From: Anaerococcus nagyae
GTDB lineage: Bacteria; Bacillota; Clostridia; Tissierellales; Peptoniphilaceae
Length of the DNA stretch: 64,000 nucleotides
Direction: 5' to 3'
Assembly (NCBI RefSeq): GCF_017874535.1
Contig: NZ_JAGGLS010000001.1
Span: forward strand, 368,870-432,869
Shown here: positions 31,040 to 38,929 of the stretch, in pieces
Layout: each line of letters starts with the position of its first letter
Position numbering within the stretch: position 1 is the first letter of the stretch
The notes under the pieces: generated by a model
Seen by the model: only the letters and a program-made list of their open reading frames with translations
What the model was told of the DNA's origin: nothing
Databases searched by the model: none
Made by a program: the position numbers and the translations under genes

Positions 31040-33094
31040 CTAATTTAATCCTTTTGTTGTCTTCTTAATGAATGGGAATGTTATACTTATTAATGCTGGT
31101 AGGAAGAGAATAATTACAAGCATTGATATTATAGCTCCTCTTGCCAAGAATATGCATATAGTTGATACAATCTCCATCTTTGAATAAATACCTACACCAA
31201 TAGTTGCTGCAAAAAATGAAAGGGCAGATGTCACTATTGATTTTGAAGTTTCTCTAACCGACAAATCAAGCGCCTTATCTACATCATTAGTTTTCTTATA
31301 CTCAAACAAGAATCTATCCATCATTAGTATTGAGTAATCTATAGTAGAACCTAATTGAACTACACCGATAATAATTGATGTTATAAACGGTATTGTTTTT
31401 CCAGTATAGAATGGAATACCCATATTAATAAATATAGCAAGCTCAATAGCCGCAATTAATACAACCGGTATAGCAAATGACTTAAAGACGATAGCAATTA
31501 TTAAAAATACTACAATTATTGACACTATATTAACCATCTTAAAGTCCCTATCAGATAAAATCGTAAGGTCTTTAGTAAGAACTGCTTCACCAGTCAGCTT
31601 ACCATCTGGGTCATGCTTTTTAACTATCTTATCAATATCATCAATTTGTTTGTTAACTTCATCCGATGCAGTTTGATATTCAGAGTTTAACATTATCATT
31701 TGATAACCGTTCTTATTAAAGTTATCCTTTAATTTATCTGGTAAAACATTACTTGGTAATGTAAGGCCAGTTACTGAATTTAAGCTTAAAACGTTATTAA
31801 CTCCATCTACATCTTTTATTTCATCAATCATGTTGTTAACACTTTGATTACTTAAGTCGTCTCTTACAACTATAAAGTGGGTTGATGCCATATTGTAATC
31901 TTTTTTCATCTTATTTAAAGCTACTATAGAATCCAAATCCTGTGGTAATGATCTATCTAGGTTGTAGTATAGATCTGAATTGTTTGATCCATAGATTGCT
32001 GGAATAAATAATAGTAAAAATACAATAAATAATGGTTTTCTATTCTTTATAGTAAAGTCTGCTGTTTTTTCAAAAGAAGGTAATAAAATCCTATGATTAA
32101 ATCTATTAACCCATTTTTCAGTAAGCAAAAGCATTGGAGGTAATACTACTACTGTAGATATAAGTCCTAAAAGCACACCTTTACTCATTACAAGTCCTAT
32201 ATCCTTACCAAGCCCTAGTTTCATCAAAAGTAAAACTAAAAATCCAGCAAATGTAGTAAGCGATGATGCAAAAATTGATGACACAGTACTTTGAATAGCT
32301 TTAGCCATAGCTTCATTGCTTGATTCTGTCTTTTTCTTCTTTTCAACATACCTATGATATAGGAATATAGAATAGTCAGTTGTTACTGCTAATTGTAGTA
32401 CAGCCGCTATAGCCTTGGTAATATAAGAAATCTCTCCTAAGAAGATATTTGTACCAAAGTTATATAGAATAGCATATCCTATATTTAACATAAATAAGAA
32501 TGGTATTATTGTAGATTCATTAGCTAAACTTAATACTATAAGAGCAAGTACTACTGCAAGAGCTACATAAATTGGTGTTTCATGGTCTATTAAGTCCTTG
32601 GTATCTTTAACTAATGAAGAAATACCACTTAGGTATTTTTGCTTAGACTCTATAGCCTTTATCTGATCTATAGCTCCCATCGTCTTAAAAGAAGATGATG
32701 ACTCTCCAAACTTAACCATTAAAAGAGTACTGCCATCTGCATAGAAAGCATCCCTTAACTCATCTGGCAAAAATTCATTTGGTACAGTATCTCCTACAAT
32801 AGAAGATTTAGATATAACATCTTCCACACCATCTACTTCTAAAATTTGCTTTTTAAGAACCTCTGCATCATGGTCGCTACCCTCTAGAATAAGCATACCC
32901 GTTGCAGCATTCTTAAAATCTTTATCAAGAATATCTTGACCTTGTGTAGACTCCAAGTCAGCCGGTAGGTATGATAAGATATCATAATTCACACCTGTAT
33001 GTTGGTATCCTATCCAGGATGGTATTAATAGCAAAGTAGTTATTAATAATACAAGTTTAGGATGGTATGAAATAAATTTTGCGATTCTTTTCAT
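31040..33094 (-). CDS. MMPL/RND family transporter
   Basis: 684 residues. The topology is two similar halves, each with one helix, a large extracellular loop and five more helices. The first helix is KLVLLITTLLLIPSWIGYQ; the blocks LAVTTDYSIFLYHRYVE and QLGSTIDYSILMMDRFLFEY carry the paired Asp-Tyr motif of the MMPL proton pathway. Similar proteins export lipids, antibiotics or other hydrophobic compounds. It directly abuts the TetR gene (start 33094, TetR stop 33095). Substrate unknown; co-induction by the TetR ligand suggests a stress or drug efflux role. Confidence 0.92.
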   Translation of the reverse strand: MKRIAKFISYHPKLVLLITTLLLIPSWIGYQHTGVNYDILSYLPADLESTQGQDILDKDFKNAATGMLILEGSDHDAEVLKKQILEVDGVEDVISKSSIVGDTVPNEFLPDELRDAFYADGSTLLMVKFGESSSSFKTMGAIDQIKAIESKQKYLSGISSLVKDTKDLIDHETPIYVALAVVLALIVLSLANESTIIPFLFMLNIGYAILYNFGTNIFLGEISYITKAIAAVLQLAVTTDYSIFLYHRYVEKKKKTESSNEAMAKAIQSTVSSIFASSLTTFAGFLVLLLMKLGLGKDIGLVMSKGVLLGLISTVVVLPPMLLLTEKWVNRFNHRILLPSFEKTADFTIKNRKPLFIVFLLLFIPAIYGSNNSDLYYNLDRSLPQDLDSIVALNKMKKDYNMASTHFIVVRDDLSNQSVNNMIDEIKDVDGVNNVLSLNSVTGLTLPSNVLPDKLKDNFNKNGYQMIMLNSEYQTASDEVNKQIDDIDKIVKKHDPDGKLTGEAVLTKDLTILSDRDFKMVNIVSIIVVFLIIAIVFKSFAIPVVLIAAIELAIFINMGIPFYTGKTIPFITSIIIGVVQLGSTIDYSILMMDRFLFEYKKTNDVDKALDLSVRETSKSIVTSALSFFAATIGVGIYSKMEIVSTICIFLARGAIISMLVIILFLPALISITFPFIKKTTKGLN

Positions 33095-33691
33095 TTAGTT
33101 CTCTCCTGTTCTATTAAACATTTTTCTGATAACAGCAAATAAAACTGGCTTCATTTCATCAATTGATAGAATTGACTCTTCCATCAATGCACTTTTACAA
33201 GTAGACATCATAATCTCAAGAGTCAACGAAAGGATGTAAAGCTGCTGAGACTCTGAATATGTCTTGGAAAACAAATTCTCATACTTATTTAAAATAAACT
33301 TTAAAGTTGAGTCAGCTTCTATTAGTCTTTTATCATTTTCAATTTCTGTGTATAATGCCCAAGTAATATTATCTCTTAAAAGTTCTAATTCAAATGGATT
33401 AGCTATAAGATAGTCAATTATGTAATTAACAAAAGATATATACCTTTCGACTGGATCAGTACCAGTGCAATGCTCTTCTGCATTTATAATTATATCCATA
33501 GACTTATCCAGAACTATTTGTTCCTTAAGGTCCTTCTTATCATCATAATATAGATAAAAAGTTCCAAGACCATATCCAGCATCTTTCATAATGTCTCTAA
33601 CAGATGTCTTTTCTAGGCCTTTTTGCTTAAATACCCTAAGTGCTGATTCCATTATTTCAGCTTTTTTCCCACTTGCATACTGAGTAACCAT
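33095..33691 (-). CDS. TetR family transcriptional regulator
   Basis: 198 residues. The N-terminal HTH (~residues 10-55) reads ESALRVFKQKGLEKTSVRDI followed by MKDAGYGLGTFYLYYDDK, a classical TetR domain. The C-terminal ~140 residues are a variable helical ligand-binding domain. SD AGGAGGAGCG precedes ATG 33691. It heads the operon with the MMPL transporter and the heptad protein. Two TGAACnnnGTTCA palindromes in its promoter are the probable operators, so it should repress its own operon. Confidence 0.92.
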   Translation of the reverse strand: MVTQYASGKKAEIMESALRVFKQKGLEKTSVRDIMKDAGYGLGTFYLYYDDKKDLKEQIVLDKSMDIIINAEEHCTGTDPVERYISFVNYIIDYLIANPFELELLRDNITWALYTEIENDKRLIEADSTLKFILNKYENLFSKTYSESQQLYILSLTLEIMMSTCKSALMEESILSIDEMKPVLFAVIRKMFNRTGEN

Positions 33692-33710
33692 CGCTCCTCC
33701 TTTCTATAAC

Positions 33711-33723
33711 TGAACATCGTTCA
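33711..33723 (-). promoter_or_regulatory. TetR operator 1
   Basis: TGAACATCGTTCA, a palindrome with arms TGAAC/GTTCA and a 3-bp centre. It is the exact reverse complement of operator 2 and lies between promoter and start codon. Confidence 0.75.
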
Positions 33724-33741
33724 TTTGTTGTCACGTGTATA

Positions 33742-33769
33742 TCATACACCCATTATGAACGATGTTCAA
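33742..33769 (-). promoter_or_regulatory. Promoter of the TetR/MMPL operon with TetR operator 2
   Basis: On the minus strand -35 TTGAAC (33769-33764) and -10 TATGAT are separated by 17 bp. Operator 2, TGAACGATGTTCA (33756-33768), overlaps the -35. Binding there and at operator 1 would bracket the -10. Confidence 0.78.
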
Positions 33770-34149
33770 TATCTTTTTTATTTTTTTATTTGTAAAAATA
33801 TGAAATCTACTACTTTAAATCAATTTATAAAGTTATTTTATTATAATATTTGAAAAGAAATACTGTAAGTATGATAAAATATGGATTTTTTACTGTTATT
33901 AGAATTAGCACATATTATTTAATAAAAAATATAAATATATTTTATAAGACTTAATTTTAAGGAGTATTAAATGGAACCTAGATAGATACTTTATGATAAT
34001 CTTTGCTATAATTATGCTAATCTTAGCTTATATTGAATATAAAAAAAAGCAATAAAAATCAGCTATATTCAAGAGCTATAACCCATTGAAATTTAGCTAA
34101 TCTTATTTAAATATTCTATAAGTTTTATATACTTATTATGATCACTATT
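33770..34149. other. Intergenic region with a possible broken micro-ORF
   Basis: On the plus strand AAGGAG is followed by ATG at 33971, but the frame stops after MEPR. Skipping one G after the ATG would give MNLDRYFMIIFAIIMLILAY and a charged YKKKQ end at 34054, a 27-residue single-helix peptide. It may be a frameshifted micro-protein gene or chance. The rest is AT-rich without recognisable content. Confidence 0.25.
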
Positions 34150-34196
34150 ATAAAAAACTCACCAACAAATTTTTCTTACTACTTATCGGTGAGTTT
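34149..34196 (-). terminator. Terminator of nrdA
   Basis: AAACTCACC (34155-34163) pairs perfectly with GGTGAGTTT (34188-34196). The minus-strand exit is GGTGAGTTTTTTATAA. The hairpin lies just after the nrdA stop. Confidence 0.85.
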
Positions 34197-34210
34197 AAGT
34201 TTATTAAAAC

Positions 34211-36739
34211 TTAGCTTGCACAAGAGTCGCAATCTTCTACTTCTAAACTCTTACCTCTTACATAGTAAATACTCTTTACTCCGGATTCCCATGCTTTTAT
34301 ATATACATTTAATATTTGGCGCATAGTATATTCGTTAGTGATATAAATATTTACTGACTGAGCCTGATCTATATGTCGCTGCCTTACTCCTGCCATTTCC
34401 ATTGATATTTCTTGATTGATATCATGAGCATTTTCGTATAACCAAAAAGTTTTTGTTGTAAGTCCTGGTGCTACTCTTGGCACTATGGCACCTTTCTTTT
34501 CTTCTAAGAAATAGCGACTCATGATTGGATCTACCCCTGCAGATGTTCCCGAGATAATAGATGTTGAACCTGTTGGAGCTATAGCCATGAGATATCCATT
34601 TCTAAGACCACTTTCTCTAACATCATCAGCTAGTTGCTCCCATCTTGGGCTATTGTAATTTCTTAGCTTAAAGTATTGACCATTTTCCCAATCACTGCCT
34701 TCAAATTCCTTATACGATCCCTTTTCTCTAGCTATTTCCATGGATTCTTTGATAGCATAGTAGTTTATATCTTCATATACCCTATCTACAAATTCTGCGT
34801 GGGCTTGGCTGTTGGACCATTTAATATCATTTTTAACTAACATATGGTGGTAGCCACTTGTTCCAAGTCCTATGGCCCTATATTTTTTGTTGGTTACTTC
34901 TGCATATGGAGTTGGATAGTAATTTAAGTCTATTACATTATCTAAGGCTCTTACCACTGTTCTTACTGTTTCTTCTAGTTCCTCTTGATTATTCACATCA
35001 ATAGTTCCAAGAGTTAAACTTGCTAGGTTACATTCTACAAAGTCACCCGGCTTTGTCTTATTAACTATAATTGTATCCCCATTCTTATCTAATATTTCTG
35101 TAGATACTGTCTCTGATGCACTCATATTTTGAGCTATCTCCGTACACAAGTTTGATGAGTAAATCATGCCTTTGTGTTTGTTTGGATTCATCTCATTTAC
35201 TGCATCTCTATTAAAGACAAACGGTGTTCCTGTTTCTGTCCAAGATTTTATTAATAGTCTTACCATTTCCTTTACAGACATTGTTCGTCTTGAGATATCT
35301 TTATCTTCTACAAGTTTTAGATAAAACTCTTTCCATTCATCTCCATAGGTATCTTCTAGGGCCTTACCGTATTTCTTCTCAACTTCATGTGGATCAAACA
35401 TATGCCAAGTTGCATTTATATCATCACGAGTAAGCTTCCAGAAGTAATCTGGCACACAAACTCCTGGGAAGATATCGTGAGCCTTCATCCTATCATCACC
35501 ATTATTGGTCTTGAGGCCTAAAAACTCTGGCATGTCCTTATGCCAAATATCTAGATAGCATGCTACCGCTCCTTGGCGAACTCCAAGTTGGTCAACTGCA
35601 ACAGCTGTATCATTTGCAAGTCTTATCCAACGAATGACTCCACCTGCTACTCCTTCGAATCCACGAATATCAGAACCATTAGCACGTACCTTTCCAAAGT
35701 ATAATCCCATGCCACCGCCGTGTTTTGAAACTTCTGCAAAGTTTGTAATAGATCTATAGATCCCCTTAAGTGTATCTGGCACTGTATCTATAAAGCATGA
35801 TGACAATTGGTTAAATGGCTTACGAGCATTAGTCATGGTTGGTGTAGCCATGGTAGCCTTTAGATTTGAAAGCACATCATAAAGTCTTTTGGCAAAGGCA
35901 ACACTATCATCTTCTGGAATGGCCAAGTGCATAGCTATACCCATAAACATCTCTTGCACGCTTTCTATAATATCTCCTGTAAAAGTCTTTATTAGATAGC
36001 GTTTTTTAACTAAATCAAGACCAGAATAGGTAAAGAGATTATCGCGTTCTTTATTAAGATAAGCTCCTAGCTCATCAAAATCTTCTGATGAGTAGTTTTT
36101 CTTGATATATTCACCATATAAGCCAGCAGATGTTAGATAGTCAATTTTTGATTTGAAATCTACTATATCAAATCTTTCCTCATTTCTTTTTATTTCATGA
36201 TCTATTTCATACATCAAAAATCTCGCTGCAATAATTTCCCAATCAGGTGTTTCCTTACTTGTAAGCTCACTTGCTGCACGAGTAAGTGCCTTTAAGAGAT
36301 CTTCCTCTGTCATATTTGCCTTTGTAAATGATTCGAATTTTAAATATAAGGATTCTATCGGATATCTTTGATTATCAAACTCTTCTTGAACGCTCTCTAT
36401 AATCTCTAGTATATCTTTATCTGTAATATAATTTTCAAAGTCATTCATTACTTTCCTATCCATATTATGCTTTGCGCGATAAAGGATAAAGGATTTTACT
36501 TCTCTATAATAATTTTCGTCTATTAAAGTTAACTCTACTAAATCTTGTACTTCTTCAACTGAGACCACGTGATCTTTTGGGTACTTTTCCTTAATAGTAG
36601 CTACAATTTTATCTGACATTTCTGATAATTTCTCATCTGTTACAACACTATCTACTGATGCAAAAGATTTAGCTATCGCAAGTTCAATTTTTTCTTTTTC
36701 AAAAGTAACTCTCGTCCCATCTCTTTTTATAATTTCCAT
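34211..36739 (-). CDS. nrdA: Ribonucleoside-diphosphate reductase class I, alpha subunit
   Basis: 842 residues. An N-terminal ATP-cone (EIIKRDGTRVTFEKEKIELA) gives allosteric activity control. The barrel contains LSSCFIDTVPDTLKG with an active-site Cys, CTEIAQ and NLCTE text (NLCTEIAQNMSAS) with the thiyl-radical region, and TGSTSIISGTSAGVDP. The C-terminal tail has the redox pair Cys837-x-x-Cys840 (DCDSCAS). It partners with NrdB at 24325-25383. Two NrdR-like boxes upstream suggest repression by NrdR. Confidence 0.95.
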   Translation of the reverse strand: MEIIKRDGTRVTFEKEKIELAIAKSFASVDSVVTDEKLSEMSDKIVATIKEKYPKDHVVSVEEVQDLVELTLIDENYYREVKSFILYRAKHNMDRKVMNDFENYITDKDILEIIESVQEEFDNQRYPIESLYLKFESFTKANMTEEDLLKALTRAASELTSKETPDWEIIAARFLMYEIDHEIKRNEERFDIVDFKSKIDYLTSAGLYGEYIKKNYSSEDFDELGAYLNKERDNLFTYSGLDLVKKRYLIKTFTGDIIESVQEMFMGIAMHLAIPEDDSVAFAKRLYDVLSNLKATMATPTMTNARKPFNQLSSCFIDTVPDTLKGIYRSITNFAEVSKHGGGMGLYFGKVRANGSDIRGFEGVAGGVIRWIRLANDTAVAVDQLGVRQGAVACYLDIWHKDMPEFLGLKTNNGDDRMKAHDIFPGVCVPDYFWKLTRDDINATWHMFDPHEVEKKYGKALEDTYGDEWKEFYLKLVEDKDISRRTMSVKEMVRLLIKSWTETGTPFVFNRDAVNEMNPNKHKGMIYSSNLCTEIAQNMSASETVSTEILDKNGDTIIVNKTKPGDFVECNLASLTLGTIDVNNQEELEETVRTVVRALDNVIDLNYYPTPYAEVTNKKYRAIGLGTSGYHHMLVKNDIKWSNSQAHAEFVDRVYEDINYYAIKESMEIAREKGSYKEFEGSDWENGQYFKLRNYNSPRWEQLADDVRESGLRNGYLMAIAPTGSTSIISGTSAGVDPIMSRYFLEEKKGAIVPRVAPGLTTKTFWLYENAHDINQEISMEMAGVRQRHIDQAQSVNIYITNEYTMRQILNVYIKAWESGVKSIYYVRGKSLEVEDCDSCAS

Positions 36740-36770
36740 AATTTTCCCCGATTCTGTGCATAAAAAATAA

Positions 36771-36827
36771 ACACTATATCTAGTGCTTATTTCTTATTTG
36801 ATGATAATATTATACCATATATAGTAA
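36771..36827 (-). promoter_or_regulatory. Tandem NrdR-like boxes upstream of nrdA
   Basis: Box 1 ACACTATATCTAGTGC (36771-36786) and box 2 ATACCATATATAGTAA (36812-36827) resemble the NrdR box ACACWATATATWGTGT. Their centres are about 41 bp apart, four helical turns, as expected for cooperative NrdR binding. Box 1 is strong and box 2 weaker. Confidence 0.7.
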
Positions 36828-36926
36828 TTGATAATCATCTTAATTAAATTTTAAACAAAGGCTTGTTTTCAAGCCCGAATTAAAATTAACTCTTAAAATT
36901 TTACTTTTAGCTATATTTATATATAT

Positions 36927-37412
36927 TTATAAATTATCACTAAAATATTCGTACTCATCATTCTTAATGACAGCCGTATCACATAACATATCCATTAGAG
37001 ATTGTTTCATAGGTGAAAATCCTATAATTATATAAAGAATTACAAATTTATTTTGTACATATCTGCCAAAAGTTTCACGTGAAACAATCTGAGATAGTGA
37101 TGGTCTTTCTCCATCGAGGCTAACCACTCTAATATTCATAATCATCTTCCCCAAAGTCTGCCCATTATTAAAATAAGTTAATAGGGTGAAGTAGGCCAAA
37201 ATTAGTACCCAGTGTAAGATATTAGGTCCATTTATTCCACTCTCTAGTTCCATATCAAAAGACATAGTATTTCGAAAAATACTTTCTACAGAACTAATTA
37301 TGAGCATATCTATAGCAAAAGCTACTAATCTGGTAAAAAATCCCGCATATATGAATTTCGGACTATCTTTATATTTATTTATTGATATAGCTTCACTCAT
37401 TGCTTCCTCCAT
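36927..37412 (-). CDS. RDD family membrane protein
   Basis: 161 residues with three membrane segments. The RDD-type motif appears as FFTRLVAFAIDMLII near residue 25, and the second family block GQTLGKMIMNIRVVSLDGE is well conserved. Function of the family is unsettled, often linked to transport or stress. It overlaps the sppA gene end by 20 nt, so the two are co-transcribed. The frame starts within sppA's last codons. Confidence 0.85.
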   Translation of the reverse strand: MEEAMSEAISINKYKDSPKFIYAGFFTRLVAFAIDMLIISSVESIFRNTMSFDMELESGINGPNILHWVLILAYFTLLTYFNNGQTLGKMIMNIRVVSLDGERPSLSQIVSRETFGRYVQNKFVILYIIIGFSPMKQSLMDMLCDTAVIKNDEYEYFSDNL

Positions 37413-38391
37413 ATAGATACATTGGAAGGTTGTTATTTTCTTTCATAAATTTATCTAGCATTTCCAAATCTGATTTAGGATTATCTACACTTGTCTTAAA
37501 TCCTGGCAAATATTTAGAAAAACTGGACATTATATCATCTTTTTCTACAACCATTGGATCGTCAAGATTATTTGTCTCTGCCATATCATTAGCTGCTGCT
37601 TCTAGATCACCTATATTATCTATTAACCCATTTTCTTTAGCTTGGCTTCCATCATAAACTCTACCATCAGCAAGCTTTTTAACTTCAGCTTCGCTCATTC
37701 CTCTTCCATCTGCTACTATTTTTACAAATCTAGAAAAAGCAGAGTCTACTAGTCCTTGGAAATACTCTTTTTCTTCCTTGTCCATGTCGCTTCCTGGTGA
37801 ACCAGCGTCTTTCATTTTTCCTGTAGTTATATTTTGTTCTTTTATACCATATTTATCAAAAAGTCCCTCTAATGAGTAAGATTGCATTATAACTCCTATA
37901 GATCCAGTCCAAGTTTCATTAGAAGCATATATTTTATCGCATGGAGCAGAGATATAATAACCACCACTAGCTGCAAGTTCTTGCATTACTGAGTAAACAG
38001 GTTTATTATTTTCTTGTATTTTTTTAACTTTGTTTGCTATACGTTCGCTAGCATATACAGATCCTCCTGGTGAGTTTACATGAAGAATCACACCGGAAAT
38101 TGTATCATCTGTTGCAGCCTTATTTAGCTCATCTACAACAAAATCATTTGAATCGTCAGACGCTATCATACCATCTACATTTACAACAAGTATTTTTTGC
38201 AATGGATTTGTTCCATATAAGGTATTTTCTTCTGACATTCCCAATCTTGTAAGAGCTTGGTTTCTTAAGTCTTCTTTTTCTTCCTCAACTTTATTTTGTG
38301 AAAATAATGATATGAGAAATACCAATACTGCAAGTCCAACTGCTATCCATCTTTTTTTGTTAGTTTTATTTCTTTTATTATTTTGCTCCAT
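37393..38391 (-). CDS. sppA: Signal peptide peptidase SppA
   Basis: 332 residues, single-pass membrane serine protease of the S49 family. An N-terminal anchor (KRWIAVGLAVLVFLISLF, ~residues 13-30) is followed by the protease domain with VNSPGGSVYASERI, the Ser nucleophile in ELAASGGYYISAPCDKI and the general-base Lys region in NITTGKMKDAGSPG. It degrades cleaved signal peptides in the membrane. Operon with the RDD protein. A possible short leader ORF and a 27-bp tandem duplication lie upstream. Confidence 0.94.
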   Translation of the reverse strand: MEQNNKRNKTNKKRWIAVGLAVLVFLISLFSQNKVEEEKEDLRNQALTRLGMSEENTLYGTNPLQKILVVNVDGMIASDDSNDFVVDELNKAATDDTISGVILHVNSPGGSVYASERIANKVKKIQENNKPVYSVMQELAASGGYYISAPCDKIYASNETWTGSIGVIMQSYSLEGLFDKYGIKEQNITTGKMKDAGSPGSDMDKEEKEYFQGLVDSAFSRFVKIVADGRGMSEAEVKKLADGRVYDGSQAKENGLIDNIGDLEAAANDMAETNNLDDPMVVEKDDIMSSFSKYLPGFKTSVDNPKSDLEMLDKFMKENNNLPMYLYGGSNE

Positions 38392-38420
38392 TAATGTAGT
38401 CCTTTACTAAATTTACACTC

Positions 38421-38474
38421 TTCTTATTTAACTATCCTTATATTTATTTCTTATTTAACTATCCTTATATTTAT
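38421..38474. repeat. Exact 27-bp tandem duplication upstream of sppA
   Basis: The unit TTCTTATTTAACTATCCTTA plus TATTTAT occurs twice without mismatch (38421-38447 and 38448-38474). It lies in the sppA 5' region and is probably a recent slippage duplication. Confidence 0.85.
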
Positions 38475-38478
38475 TTTA

Positions 38479-38553
38479 TTAAAGATCTATAAGCTTAATT
38501 GAATTTAAAATATGTATATATTTTTGTATAAGCCTATAAAAGATAACTTCCAT
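38479..38553 (-). CDS. Possible 24-residue leader ORF upstream of sppA
   Basis: The sequence AAGGAGGTAGTATG gives a near-perfect SD with ideal spacing to ATG 38553. The frame reads MEVIFYRLIQKYIHILNSIK and ends LIDL, TAA. It is hydrophobic/basic and short, 88 nt before sppA. It might be a leader peptide or micro-protein. No homology can be claimed; the SD is the only support. Confidence 0.3.
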   Translation of the reverse strand: MEVIFYRLIQKYIHILNSIKLIDL

Positions 38554-38806
38554 ACTACCTCCTTAATAACTTGTTAAATTATTTACCCATTGCATCCAAG
38601 TAATTCACTTTTCTTTGTGAAAAATAAAATCAAAAGTATAATTATATTGCATGACAATTATCGTTAACACTACAATTTTAATAATTGGAATGTATAGGCC
38701 TTTTGGCCTATTTACATATATTATAATTTATTTTAAATCTCGAGCAACACCTTAAAGAATCTTTCTTTAGTTATTCAAAGTTTATAATAAATTAATTATG
38801 ATTTTA
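38554..38806. other. Intergenic region, little content
   Basis: AT-rich. ATAGGCC TTTT GGCCTAT (38694-38711) is a tight hairpin without a clear T-run. A TATAAT-like -10 (38646-38641, minus) may serve the short ORF and sppA. No gene is seen. Confidence 0.4.
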
Positions 38807-38848
38807 AGCTAAAAAACTATCAGATAAATTCTGATAGTTTTTTAGCTT
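38807..38848 (-). terminator. Terminator of the glsA-AGCS operon
   Basis: AAGCTAAAAAACTATCAGA pairs with TCTGATAGTTTTTTAGCTT around the loop TAAAT, a 19-bp perfect stem with T-runs on both strands. It probably works in both directions; it lies about 80 nt after the symporter stop. Confidence 0.85.
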
Positions 38849-38929
38849 TTTATTTTCTTTGTTATAAAATTTATACATGAAGGTATAATCTACATTAAGC
38901 TTAATCTTAAAAATTTCATTACATTTACC

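Noticed and set aside
38653..38667. TGACAATTATCGTTA as a possible Fur box upstream of the sppA leader
   Set aside because: Only about 10 of 14 positions match the 7-1-7 consensus and symmetry is poor; much weaker than the site at 10176.
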